DNA of 32,124 nucleotides from positions 1 through 32,124 of IMG/VR virus record IMGVR_UViG_3300028840_002437; one strand, given 5' to 3'. The translations under genes were made by a program, and so were the position numbers. The notes under the pieces were generated by a model, which had not been told where the DNA came from, did no database searches, and saw only the letters and a program-made list of their open reading frames with translations. The DNA is from a virus. Shown here one piece after another: positions 19,733-29,300 of the stretch (the stretch's first letter is position 1; each line of letters opens with the position of its first letter).

Positions 19733-20965
19733 ATGAACAAAAAAATAGTTGAATTAAAGGAAAAGAGGACATCATTGATTGAAGAGATGACCTCCTTATC
19801 AGATAACAAAGAGTTATCACCTGAAGATTCTCAGAAGAGGTTTGATGAACTTGATTCTGAGGTCACTGGTCTTGATGCACTTATCAAGAAAGAAGAAAGA
19901 ATTGAGAGTCTGAACAAGAGTATTGTTAAGAACACACCTAAGAAAGAAGAGGAGAAGATTAAAGAGAGATTTGATTTAAGCAAGGCACTCGGTGCTGTTA
20001 TGTCAGGTCGACAACTGGAAGGGGTTGAGGCAGAAATGCACCAAGAGGGAGTGAAGGAATTTTCTGAGGCAGGTGTCAATTCTTCAAGAAATGGAAACGG
20101 AATCATCCTTCCTGCAATGCTCTTGAATAAAAGAGCAACTGAGACAAAGACAACTGGTGCATCTGGTGGACATATCCCGACAGATGTTGGAGGTCTTGAC
20201 CTCATTACAACCACTCCATTATATCAGCAGCTTGGATGCACAGTCTATAATGGTCTTAAAGGCAAGATGGATATTCCAAAATCAGATGGACATGATGCAG
20301 ATTTTATATCTGAGACATCGAGTGCATCAGAATCAAGTCCAACACTTGGCAAAATGACACTTTCTGCTGAAAGAGTTCAGGGATGGAAGAATTATTCAAG
20401 GGAATATCTTGCAGAGTCTGTTGTCATGAGTGACATGATAAGTGACATGGTTGATTCAATTGAGAGAGCAATATCTGATCATGTGTTACAGGCTGTAAGG
20501 GATGCAAATGAGTTGACAGGCTTTGTCACTGGAACTGACACAACTGCTGCCATCACTTGGAATGGTGTGTTGGATATCATTGCAGCACTCACAACTGACA
20601 CGTTCAGAAAAGAGGGATTTGTTATGTCAAGAGAACTGTTTTATCACCTTGCTGCAACTGAAAGAGCCTCTGGAACTGCTCAATTCATAGTTAAAGAGGA
20701 AAGAGGTGGAAGTCAGAAGGGTGATATTTTTGGTGTCCCTGCTTATGGTTCCTCTGCCCTTGCTGTTCAGAACACTGATGATTATGCAATTGCTTATGGT
20801 GACTTTTCACGTGCTTATATTGGAAAATGGTCTGGTATTGAGTTACTTGTCAACCCTTATACTAATTCCAAAACAGGTTTAGTTGAAATAACATTCAGTC
20901 AATTAGCTGATTATGTTGTGAACTCAGGTGCCTTTGCATCAAAGACTAATGTTGCAATATCCTAA
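19733..20965 (+). CDS. Major capsid protein, HK97 fold
   Basis: The 410-aa protein has an N-terminal coiled-coil part (about 1-65, repeated E, K, L and D), the delta scaffold domain expected to be cut by the prohead protease, then the main body with G-A-S-G-G-H-I-P-T-D, L-T-G-F-V-T-G and R-E-L-F-Y-H-L-A segments typical of the Phage_capsid family. The order after the protease is standard. No HK97-type crosslinking pair can be assigned by eye. It is preceded by motif f and followed by a strong terminator, which suits high, separately controlled expression. Confidence 0.92.
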   Translation: MNKKIVELKEKRTSLIEEMTSLSDNKELSPEDSQKRFDELDSEVTGLDALIKKEERIESLNKSIVKNTPKKEEEKIKERFDLSKALGAVMSGRQLEGVEAEMHQEGVKEFSEAGVNSSRNGNGIILPAMLLNKRATETKTTGASGGHIPTDVGGLDLITTTPLYQQLGCTVYNGLKGKMDIPKSDGHDADFISETSSASESSPTLGKMTLSAERVQGWKNYSREYLAESVVMSDMISDMVDSIERAISDHVLQAVRDANELTGFVTGTDTTAAITWNGVLDIIAALTTDTFRKEGFVMSRELFYHLAATERASGTAQFIVKEERGGSQKGDIFGVPAYGSSALAVQNTDDYAIAYGDFSRAYIGKWSGIELLVNPYTNSKTGLVEITFSQLADYVVNSGAFASKTNVAIS

Positions 20966-20999
20966 TATTAGGCTGCATATAAATTAATATAAATTGAAG

Positions 21000-21034
21000 A
21001 AAGGGAGGAGGTTCTGAACTCCCTCCCTTTTTTT
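21000..21034 (+). terminator. Terminator after the capsid gene
   Basis: AAAGGGAGG (21000-21008) pairs with CCTCCCTTT (21022-21030), followed by TTTT. The stem is very strong, and the stop region just before it also holds a perfect palindrome CCTAATATTAGG (20961-20972). Genes downstream need read-through or a promoter in 21031-21050. Confidence 0.92.
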
Positions 21035-21050
21035 CATTAATATAAGGAAC

Positions 21051-21605
21051 ATGACAGAACACACAGAAGTAAGTAAACTTACATATCATTTAACCATTGA
21101 AGAGGCACACAAGCAATTAAACTTGGATGATGATTTTTATGATGATGATACTCTTATATCTCAATTGATTGAGGATGCAACCCAAGAGATTGAAAATTAT
21201 ATTGAGTCAGACATTGCAGAAACCTCAAACGTGCTTAATATATATGAGTTTTATGGTTCTGAGATTACTATCAAGAGAAGTCCTTTCCTTTCGTTGACAT
21301 CAATATCATATCTTGACTCAAATGGAGACAGTCAGAGCATAACTGTTGCAGACTGCACAATCAGAAAGTCAGAGCAAAAAATATTTATAATTCTTCCAAG
21401 TTCTGTCAGTACAGAGACATTGACAGTGACATATAAATCAGGGTATTCAGACAGGGACAAAGTTCCGTCTTCATTACTCAGGTTTGTATTAAGAAGAGTT
21501 GCAGACCTGTATGATATTGAAAGAGGTTCTCACATTATAGGAACATCAAAGAGTGATGAGAATTTCTGGAACTCATTGGCATATCACAAGAAAATATATT
21601 TCTAA
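21051..21605 (+). CDS. Head-tail connector protein, gp6-like
   Basis: The 184-aa protein starts with a helical part containing L-T-I-E-E-A-H-K-Q-L-N-L and D-D-D-T-L-I-S-Q-L-I-E-D-A, followed by a beta region and a C-terminal R-F-V-L-R-R-V-A-D-L-Y segment. This is the layout of gp6/YqbG-type adaptors that dock on the portal ring. It is the first gene after the capsid terminator and touches the next gene (stop and start within 1 nt). Confidence 0.82.
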   Translation: MTEHTEVSKLTYHLTIEEAHKQLNLDDDFYDDDTLISQLIEDATQEIENYIESDIAETSNVLNIYEFYGSEITIKRSPFLSLTSISYLDSNGDSQSITVADCTIRKSEQKIFIILPSSVSTETLTVTYKSGYSDRDKVPSSLLRFVLRRVADLYDIERGSHIIGTSKSDENFWNSLAYHKKIYF

Positions 21606-21934
21606 TGCTGGCAGCAACATTAAACAGGGTAATCACTATCCAGAAAAGAACACTGACAGTGGACACACTTGGAACACCTCAAGAGGTGTGGTCTGATATT
21701 AGATCAACAAGGAGTGGAGTTTATTACACTGGTGGTTCAAAGTCTTGGGAGTCTGATCAACAACAGGAACTTCATGTCTCTGCTGTTGTATTTATATTCA
21801 GATATATGAGTGAATTCAATTATGATTGCAGGATCAAGTATGATGGTGATATATATGACATCACCTCAATTGAAAAATTAGGCAGGAGAGATGGTTTCAG
21901 GGTTGTGACAAGGAGGAGGGAATCTGATGACTAA
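21605..21934 (+). CDS. Head-tail joining protein, Phage_H_T_join-like
   Basis: The 109-aa protein has the short beta-barrel pattern of SPP1 gp16 / HK97 stopper proteins: R-V-I-T-I-Q-K-R-T at the start, W-S-D-I-R-S-T-R-S-G-V near 30, and a final I-K-Y-D-G-D-I-Y-D-I-T-S-I-E-K repeat with R-x-G-F-R-V-V. It should close the connector channel after packaging. It overlaps the next gene by 8 nt. Confidence 0.8.
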   Translation: MLAATLNRVITIQKRTLTVDTLGTPQEVWSDIRSTRSGVYYTGGSKSWESDQQQELHVSAVVFIFRYMSEFNYDCRIKYDGDIYDITSIEKLGRRDGFRVVTRRRESDD

Positions 21935-22406
21935 GCAAATTGATGGAATTGAGATTGAGGGAATGAAGGAATTCAATGAGATTCTCAAAGGTCTTCCAAT
22001 GAAGTTCCACCAAGGGGCATTGAAAGCAGTTCACAGAGGAGCAGCAAATCTTGTAAAAAAAGAAATTATTGCAAGGAGTCCTGAAGGTGCAGACAAATAT
22101 GTCAAGGTTGGAAATGATCCTGAGAACCCAACAGCAATTGTGGTTGGAATAAAGAAGAAGTCAGGAAGTGATAAAAGGGGCTTTATATATAGGTTTCATG
22201 AATATGGAACTTCTGAGAGAACCACAAGGCAAAGAATTGGAAAGGGTGTGAGGAGTACAGGTAAAATGTCAGAGAAACCATTTGTAAGACCTGCAATTGA
22301 TGCAAGTGTTGGTGATGTATTAAAATACCTTGCAACTGACTATGGAAAGAAGATTTCAAGATATTTAAAGGGGAGAGTCAGGGCAGTAAATAAAAAGTTA
22401 TTATGA
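21927..22406 (+). CDS. Neck/tail component, HK97 gp10-like
   Basis: The 159-aa protein fits the HK97 gp10 family: an N-terminal helix (I-E-G-M-K-E-F-N-E-I-L-K), A-L-K-A-V-H-R-G-A-A-N-L-V, a beta region with Y-V-K-V-G-N-D-P and the Y-R-F-H-E-Y-G-T-S motif, then R-P-F/F-V-R-P-A-I-D-A near the end. It joins tail to head and is usually placed as here, between the stopper and the tail terminator. It overlaps the next gene by 4 nt. Confidence 0.82.
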   Translation: MTKQIDGIEIEGMKEFNEILKGLPMKFHQGALKAVHRGAANLVKKEIIARSPEGADKYVKVGNDPENPTAIVVGIKKKSGSDKRGFIYRFHEYGTSERTTRQRIGKGVRSTGKMSEKPFVRPAIDASVGDVLKYLATDYGKKISRYLKGRVRAVNKKLL

Positions 22407-22730
22407 TATTTGAGGAGATATACAGTGCTTTGAGTGGAGAATCAACAATCACTGATTTGGTTGGTTCAAATATATTCTTTGAACATCTTCCAATGAATTT
22501 TAAGGTGTCAGATGACTGCCTTGTATATTTTGGGAATGTACAGGAGGCACAACACACAACACAGTTGGAGAACTTTGGTGACTATACAGGCAGTGAAGGA
22601 CTTTTTTAAGACTTTCACCTCCTCAACAATACGTGCAATCTGGTTTGAAAGGGATATCCCAATATATAATGAAGAGGATGACCTTTATATTTTAAATTTA
22701 GATTTCACTGTTGACTTTTGCAATGGATGA
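22403..22730 (+). CDS. Tail completion (terminator) protein, frame broken at a T-run
   Basis: The gene starts at ATG 22403 and is open for 68 codons, then hits TAA 22607-22609 right after a run of six T (22602-22607). If one T is dropped the frame continues for 40 more codons to the TGA at 22728-22730, giving about 108 aa that end in Y-I-L-N-L-D-F-T-V-D-F-C, the beta ending expected of tail-terminator proteins of the DUF3168/gp11 kind. So this is either a homopolymer error in the assembly, a real mutation, or a +1 programmed frameshift. Position between gp10-like and tail tube fits a tail terminator. Confidence 0.65.
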
Positions 22731-22761
22731 AATGAACAATAAACAATAAAAGAATAAAACA

Positions 22762-23169
22762 ATGGCAAATGAACATTTAAGTAAAACAGTCACAATAACC
22801 TATGCAGGAGAACCAATTGCAAGGTTGACAGGATGGAGTCTTGAAGTCAACAAGGAGACTGTTGACATAACAAATCTTGACTCAGATGGTTGGAAAGAAT
22901 TTCTTGTTGATCTCAAGGAGTGGTCAATCAGTTTTGATGGAATTGTTGTGAGACAAAGTGCAGCAGACTCAGAGAAGGATTATGAGGAATTGCTCAATGA
23001 ACTGTTAACAAATGACAGTGCAGTTGCAATCACACTTGTTGACACAGATGCATCAACAACTATTTCAGGAAGTGGATTTCTGACAGGAATTCCTCTGTCT
23101 GGAAGTGTTGGTGATAAGCAGACACATTCAGGGACACTTCAGGGAACAGGTGCATTATCAGTTGCTTAA
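22762..23169 (+). CDS. Tail tube protein (paralogue 1), TP901-1 type
   Basis: The 135-aa protein has the conserved core K-E-T-V-D-I-T ... S-D-G-W-K-E-F-L-V-D-L-K-E-W-S of the TP901-1 major tail family, followed by a second-half strand set with G-S-V-G-D-K-Q and L-Q-G-T-G. Tail tube subunits stack into the hollow tail. The gene right after it encodes a longer paralogue. Length (135) is near the family minimum. The start follows an A-rich leader without a clear ribosome-binding site. Confidence 0.85.
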   Translation: MANEHLSKTVTITYAGEPIARLTGWSLEVNKETVDITNLDSDGWKEFLVDLKEWSISFDGIVVRQSAADSEKDYEELLNELLTNDSAVAITLVDTDASTTISGSGFLTGIPLSGSVGDKQTHSGTLQGTGALSVA

Positions 23170-23186
23170 TATAAACAGTTGCAAAA

Positions 23187-23825
23187 ATGGCAAATGAAAT
23201 TTTAAGCAAGTATTTAACCCTCAAGATTTGGGATGCAACTGCAAACAGTTGGAAGGTTGTTGCAAGGACTACATCTTATAATATTGAGTTGAACAAGGAG
23301 ACCATTGATGTCACATCCTTTGACTCTGATGGTTGGAAGGAATTCCTTGTTGATCTCAAGGAGTGGAGTGTGTCTGGTGATGCACTTGTCTTGAGAACTG
23401 CTGAAAGTGGAAAGATTAATTATGAGCAATTACTTCAGTCATTAATCGGATCAGATGAGAAACTTATTCTCCAGATGATCAATCCACTTGCACTGACAGA
23501 CTCCTCTGATGGGACTCAATATTCTCATGAGGTTGGGACTGTATATCTCACAGGTCTTCCACTTTCTGGAAGTATTGGTGACAAACAGACTTTCTCATTT
23601 ACACTGCAAGGGACAGGGAAACTTGTTTATGTTGCAGCTAAATATGATAGTCAAGCAGAAGCATTTGCAGCAGAAGCATCATTCAGTGAAGGTGATGTTA
23701 TTCTTGTTGTCAATGACATTGGAACAAATAACACTGGTTATTATGAAAGAACCTCAGACGGTTCTCCTGCAAGTTTTGGAGATGCTTGGACTGAGTATTC
23801 ATTTGGATCAGATGTAACAATATAA
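23187..23825 (+). CDS. Tail tube protein (paralogue 2) with C-terminal extension
   Basis: The 212-aa protein shares with the preceding one M-A-N-E, K-E-T-I/V-D-V/I-T, S-D-G-W-K-E-F-L-V-D-L-K-E-W-S, L-P-L-S-G-S-I-G-D-K-Q-T and L-Q-G-T-G-K/A. After about residue 150 it has an extra stretch (A-A-K-Y-D-S-Q-A-E-A-F-A-A-E ... F-G-D-A-W-T-E-Y), likely an exposed, Ig-like or decorating domain. The pair is a tandem duplication: one may be the tube and one a decorating or capping variant. A hairpin terminator (23829-23854) follows. Confidence 0.82.
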   Translation: MANEILSKYLTLKIWDATANSWKVVARTTSYNIELNKETIDVTSFDSDGWKEFLVDLKEWSVSGDALVLRTAESGKINYEQLLQSLIGSDEKLILQMINPLALTDSSDGTQYSHEVGTVYLTGLPLSGSIGDKQTFSFTLQGTGKLVYVAAKYDSQAEAFAAEASFSEGDVILVVNDIGTNNTGYYERTSDGSPASFGDAWTEYSFGSDVTI

Positions 23826-23828
23826 GGT

Positions 23829-23854
23829 GAGGGGTGAGATTCCCCTCTTTATTT
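23829..23854 (+). terminator. Terminator-like hairpin after the tail tube genes
   Basis: GAGGGG (23829-23834) pairs with CCCCTC (23842-23847) around a 7-nt loop, then TTTATTT. It is a likely partial terminator that lowers expression of the tail chaperones and tape measure relative to the tube. Confidence 0.75.
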
Positions 23855-23877
23855 AACACAAGAAAACACAAGAAAAC

Positions 23878-24195
23878 ATGGTAAAAATTTTAAAGTACAA
23901 AGATAAGGAATATCCTTACAGGGTTTCTTTTCGTGCAATTGCTGGACTTCAGAGGGAGACAAAAAAAGACCTCAATAACACTCTTGCACAACTGGACGAC
24001 ATTGACAGCATCACATCTCTATTATATTATTCCTTACAACAGGGTCACAAGGATGAGAAAATAAAACTTCACATCAAGAGAGATGATTGCTATGACTTAC
24101 TTGAGGAGGGAAATTTTGAGACATTTGTTGAATCTGTTGCAGATTTTTTCCTCCAAATGGAGAAAGGAAAGAAAGACAAGAGTCTGAAGAAATAG
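23878..24195 (+). CDS. Tail assembly chaperone G
   Basis: The 105-aa protein is helical, with the order expected of gpG: an N-terminal strand-like K-Y-K-D-K-E-Y-P-Y and then F-R-A-I-A-G-L, L-A-Q-L-D-D-I, L-L-Y-Y-S-L-Q-Q-G and a charged C-terminus. It wraps the tape measure protein during tail assembly. A longer product is made by frameshifting (see 23878-24593). It follows a terminator-like hairpin and an A-rich leader. Confidence 0.82.
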   Translation: MVKILKYKDKEYPYRVSFRAIAGLQRETKKDLNNTLAQLDDIDSITSLLYYSLQQGHKDEKIKLHIKRDDCYDLLEEGNFETFVESVADFFLQMEKGKKDKSLKK

Positions 24196-24593
24196 TCTCT
24201 CATGAGGATGATCAGAATGAGATAGTTATTGATTGGAGCAACCTTGATCATTTATTTTGTCTTGCCGTTGCTCAATTAGGTCTGTCCCGTTCTGATTTCC
24301 TTGACCTCTCTCCCGTTGAGTTTGACAAGACTCTTGAACTCAACAGAAAAATCAATCAAATAAGAAACAATGATATTCTTGAGGTTGCAAGACTTCAGAC
24401 CTTTATGATAATTAATTCACAGAGGCAGAGGAAAGATCAGATTAATAAACCTGAAGATTTGTGGTCTTATGATTGGGATAAGAAAGAAATAGAAAAAAAG
24501 AAACATTATGTGACAGAGTTCACTGATAAGGAGGCACAGGAATTTGAGGATAAGTTTCCAACTCCAATTCCACACAAGAAACAACAAAAATAA
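23878..24593 (+). CDS. Tail assembly chaperone GT (−1 frameshift product)
   Basis: A second frame runs on from the G gene without a start codon of its own: it is open from before the G stop to TAA 24591-24593. A −1 slip on T-TTT-TTC (24144-24150) joins 23878-24150 to 24150-24593 and gives a 238-aa protein. The T part is hydrophilic, with W-S-N-L-D-H-L-F-C-L-A and a lysine-rich end. This is the lambda G/GT arrangement, placed as always right before the tape measure. Confidence 0.82.
24144..24150 (+). other. Slippery heptamer T-TTT-TTC
   Basis: In the G reading frame the codons are GAT TTT TTC, so the heptamer T TTT TTC fits the canonical X-XXY-YYZ pattern in phase. The −1 frame has no stop between it and the T-frame coding region. 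It should produce a few percent to tens of percent of GT fusion; the rate cannot be read from sequence. Confidence 0.8.
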
Positions 24594-24599
24594 AGAGAG

Positions 24600-26330
24600 A
24601 TGCCAAAACAACAATACTTAACAGATTTAACAATGAGGATTGGTGCAGACACTGCATCACTCAGAAAGGGTCTTGATAAGGCAAAGGGACAAGTCAAGAG
24701 GTTCTCTGGGCATATCAAGGGAGCAGGAAAACAAATCAAGTCTTCCTTGAGTTCACTGTCATCAGGACTCACCTCAACACTATCTCCACAACTTGCAATG
24801 ATAAACATGGGATTTAAGACCATTGCAACAACAATCAAGGGAACTGTCATTCCATCAATTGCCTCAATGGGTGTTGCACTTGGGGTTGCAACTGGAGGGA
24901 TCACAATTGCCCTTGCTGCAATTGTTGCAGGTGCAATGGCTGTAAAGACTTGGATTAATAGAACTGTTGAGGGAACTGAACAATGGAGCCTTATCACTGC
25001 AAAGATTGGTGGATATTGGGAAGGGATCATGGACAGGGTTTCACTCGTTGGAAAATACATTTGGGGTCTTGTCACTGGTAACAAGGAAATGAAAGAGGAG
25101 GCAAGTGCAGCTTGGGGAGAACTCAAGACACTTGGTGAGTATGCTGAAGAGAATGTCAAAATCCAGAAGGAGGATAATGAACTTTGGCATAAAAAAATGA
25201 AATATATTGAGGATGCAAAGCAGCTTGAATATGAGGCAGCAGAACTCAAAAAGAAGGCTTATGATGAGGATGCCTACAATGCTGAAGAAAGAAAGGGATT
25301 TATTAATGAGGCAATAAGACTCCAGAAACAAGCAAGTGATAAAAGGATTGAGATTGCTAAACAAGAATATGATTTACAGGTCAGACGGAACAAGATGGCT
25401 GACAGCAATAAGGAAGACCTTGAGAAAGAGAATGAACTTAAACAGGTTTATCTTGATGCCCTGAAGACTGCTGAAAAGAGAGAGACCACACTGATCAGTA
25501 AGAAGGTATCAATTGTCAAACAGGCAAATGCAGAAAAGGAAGCAGTTGAAAAGGCATTAATTGCAGATCGTGAAAGGCTTGCAATTCTGACAAAGAGGAT
25601 GGAGTTATTGACAGGACAGGGAGAGCAGGAGCAATATTTTGGAGGGAAGAAAGCATCTGAGTCACCGTTCATTCCAACTGATGAGGAATCAAGCAAAGCA
25701 CTGACAAAGCAGAAAGACAGGATTGCAGCAATGCAGGAGCAAGCAGATCAGGCAGCAGAGCAAGAAATTCAAAGACTTCAGGAAGTTGAAAACAGGAAGA
25801 CTGCAATAAGAGAAACAGCATTCCAGACAGCATCAAGCATGATGCAAAGTTTGGCAGCAATGCAGTCCTCTGCAATGCAGAGAGAATTGAAAGCTGCTGA
25901 AGGAAATGAGGCAAAGCAGGAGGCAATCAGGAAGAAATATGCAAAGAAAAGGAAAGCAATGGCAATTGGAAATGCTTTGATAAATGGTGCTGTTGGTGTC
26001 ACAAAGTCAATTGCTCAATGGGGAATGCCTTTTGCTGTCCCTTTCATAGCAATGACAGCAGCAGCAACAGCAATGCAGATTGCAGCAATATCATCTCAAG
26101 CCTTTGCAATGGGAGGTGTGAGTCAAGGAGGTCTTGCAATGGTTGGTGAAAGAGGAAAGGAACTTGTAAACCTTCCAAGTGGATCAAGGGTTCACTCTGC
26201 ACATGACACAATGAATATGCTTGCAGGAGCAGGATCATCACAGGTCTTTATTCCTGATTTAAGGATTGAAGGTGAGGACATTTATATCTCATTTAAAGAG
26301 GCTGAAAGGAAGAGAAAAAACACAAGATAA
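24600..26330 (+). CDS. Tape measure protein
   Basis: The 576-aa protein has an N-terminal part with L-R-K-G-L-D-K-A-K-G-Q-V and an amphipathic/hydrophobic block (about 70-120, with A-L-A-A-I-V-A-G-A-M-A). A long charged helical middle (about 180-450) follows. The C-terminal part ends with A-M-G-G-V-S-Q-G-G-L-A-M-V-G-E-R-G-K-E-L-V, the usual end of tape measures. It sets tail length and helps DNA entry. By the usual rule of about 1.5 A per residue, the tail would be short, near 85 nm. It is 6 nt from the chaperone and 5 nt from the tail-tip gene. Confidence 0.9.
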   Translation: MPKQQYLTDLTMRIGADTASLRKGLDKAKGQVKRFSGHIKGAGKQIKSSLSSLSSGLTSTLSPQLAMINMGFKTIATTIKGTVIPSIASMGVALGVATGGITIALAAIVAGAMAVKTWINRTVEGTEQWSLITAKIGGYWEGIMDRVSLVGKYIWGLVTGNKEMKEEASAAWGELKTLGEYAEENVKIQKEDNELWHKKMKYIEDAKQLEYEAAELKKKAYDEDAYNAEERKGFINEAIRLQKQASDKRIEIAKQEYDLQVRRNKMADSNKEDLEKENELKQVYLDALKTAEKRETTLISKKVSIVKQANAEKEAVEKALIADRERLAILTKRMELLTGQGEQEQYFGGKKASESPFIPTDEESSKALTKQKDRIAAMQEQADQAAEQEIQRLQEVENRKTAIRETAFQTASSMMQSLAAMQSSAMQRELKAAEGNEAKQEAIRKKYAKKRKAMAIGNALINGAVGVTKSIAQWGMPFAVPFIAMTAAATAMQIAAISSQAFAMGGVSQGGLAMVGERGKELVNLPSGSRVHSAHDTMNMLAGAGSSQVFIPDLRIEGEDIYISFKEAERKRKNTR

Positions 26331-26335
26331 AATCA

Positions 26336-29300
26336 ATGGCATACGGAACAAAATATCAGGCAAAGTGGATTGACATTCATGGAACTGTCCATCAGATTGA
26401 CATTCTGGAAGATTCCTATTCTGGAGGGATAACAACAATAAGTGACTTTAAAGGAACACCAGTAAATATGAGGAGGAGATCATCAAAGACAGATGGATTC
26501 CTCACCATTGTAGGGACAGAGTTGACATTCTCGTTTATATCATCACCAAGTGACATTGCAACATATGATGCAATATTTGAAAGTGAGTTCAAGGATTATA
26601 GAGTTGACTTCTATGTGAACAGCAGTCTTGAGTTCAGGGGTTTCCTTCTCCCTGAAAACTTCAGCAGGGATTATGTTGACAATGGTGCAAACTATGTAAT
26701 AAAACTAACTGCAACAGATGGTCTTGCAAGATTGAAAAATATTGAGTATGCTGACAGTTCTGGTTTGGGCTATACTGACAGGGTCTCACTAATTACACAC
26801 ATTAAGAGAATCTTGACAGAGTTGGATTTTGTTGACAACCTTGACTTCATGATCCAGTTAAACACCTATGCAACAAACTCAAGTCTGATGACTTCAACTC
26901 AATGTGCATTGGATAAGGTGACAGCAGAGTCAAGGAGATTTGAGAAGGATGACGATGGAAGGAAATATCAGGACAACTGCTATGCTGTACTTGAAGAGAT
27001 TCTCAAGCCTTTCAATTGCACACTGATGCAGTCAGGAGGAAAGTGGTGGATTGTAAATTATCAAGAGCCTAACTCAAAGGTTTATTCTGTCCCTTGGACA
27101 ACACTGACATTCCCCTCATCTCCCTCAACATCTGACTTGAGGATTGACGGTTCATCCCTGAAGTTTCAGGGGAGAGGTTCAACAGAGAAGTTGAGACCAT
27201 TGGAGACAGTTGGTGTGAAGTTTCAGGACAGAAACCTTGGTGACAGTCTTTTTGATGACGGTGGATTTGACACAGGAACAGCAGATTGGAATCAGGGAAC
27301 AGGTCTCTCATACTTTGCAAGGGGTCTTGAGTCTGGAAATTACTATCTTGACACGAGAGCAAACAGTCCGACAACTGCAAAGAAATGGATTTATTCAGAC
27401 ACAGAAACCATCACAGGACTTCAGTCAGGTGATAAGTTAAAGATAAAATTTAGAGCAAGGGCAGGTGACATCACTTATACTGGTGGAGTACCTTATCAGG
27501 AGGCAGTACAAATCAGGGTGAACTTATATCAGGATGACGGTGACACACCAATTGAGGAGAACGGTGTTCTGTTTTCACCACTTGACATCAACACAAGAAC
27601 ACTGACTGAGGGTGAAGACTGGATGAGTGTTGAGGTTAGCTGGTCACTCCCTGTTGGAACTGAGAATTACAGAATAAGAATTGATCTTGAACCAATCTCC
27701 ATCCTTTCTGAGTCAGATTATACTGACATGGCAGCAGAGTTTGACGATTTTGAACTTGTTGTTGTTTATTCTGGTGTTGATATAACATTTGACAGGTATT
27801 ATGGTATTGAGAACACTGACAGTAACAATATTGACAGCAAGGAACTGAAGATCAAGTTTGGTGACTCTGTTCAGGACAGTGATGTTGGTGCTTTCAAGGT
27901 TGGAACAACAAGAACTTCAAGTTGGAACAGGTATGGAAAGACTGAAAATATATCAATTCAGCAACTGTGTGGACAGAACCTCCTTGAGTCATATGCATCA
28001 TATAAGAACTCAAGCAGGGTTAAAATTGTAGATATTAATGACAGCATAAGTCCTCACAACTGCATAACAATTGACTCGATTGATTATAAAATGATTGGGT
28101 TCTCTGTGTCTTTTAATTCTGGAGGATATAAGGTTATAAGTGCAGAACTTGAGGAACTCCTGACAGGTGCAGTGACATCCACAACAACACTGACTCCCCT
28201 TGATACTGTTGACGGGAAGGACACAGGAACTGAGAACCTGACATCTGCTCTGTTGATTCTTGATGACGGGAACACGTCAACTGCCTCCACTTGGAGTTCA
28301 AGCAAGATTGACAGTGAGATCACTGCTGCAAAGCAGTGGCTTGAAACAGGTAATGATTTATATTATACTGCTGGAAATATTGGTATAAACACAACACCAT
28401 CAAATAAGTTGACAGTCAAGTCAGACAAAACGAGTTCAACAACTGTCATTGCTGTGCAGAGGTCAACAGGGGTTGACGTTATCAGATTGAATCAGGATTC
28501 ATCAGGCAGGGGTTACATTGATATAAGGAATGCAAGTGGAGTAGTACAGAACAGGATTTATGGAGGTTCAAGTTCATACTTTCTTGGAGATGTTGGTTTT
28601 GGAACTTCATCTCCCTCAACAGGTTTTATTGATATTGTTGGGAAGACACTAAGAACAAGGGCAGGTGGTTCAATATTGTCAAGACAAGGGACAGCAGGTG
28701 TTGCACAAACATTATTAAACTGTCAGAACTCAACAGGAGGTGCAAGGTGCTTTGTTCAACAGGATTCAACAGACACACCAACATTCACAATGAGGAATGC
28801 CTCAGGGAGTAATAGAATATTCCTGAGACCTGACTCAGACTCATATATGTCCAATAATACAAAGTTGATGATTGGACACTCAACAGAGAAGGGAAGTGTG
28901 TTCTCATTTGAGGTCACTGGAAATGTTGATTTTACAGGATATTTACAGGTTGGGAATGCAACTGGTGGCAAGATACTTTATGACTCACCAACAAGCACAC
29001 TTCAATTTGGTTCAAGTGGAAATGCATATATTGACAATGACGATGACTCTGGATATGCAGCAGATTGGATTGCTACATCTGACAGGAGACTAAAGACAAA
29101 TATTGAATATGACAATAACTGGTCAAACTTGGTTGAGAAGGTTGGTGAGAAGACAGTCCGATTCAATTGGATTGGTGGTTATGGTTCAGCAAGGGATCAG
29201 ATTGGATTCATTGCACAAGACATATTCAGATTTATGCCTGAGGTTGTCTCTGTTGGTGGAAGGGGTCACCTCGGAATCTCATATGATAAAATGATTGCAC

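Noticed and set aside
24506-25249. Leftward 247-codon frame
   Set aside because: It is the complement of the GT and tape measure genes, rich in S, A and P as expected of an antisense shadow.
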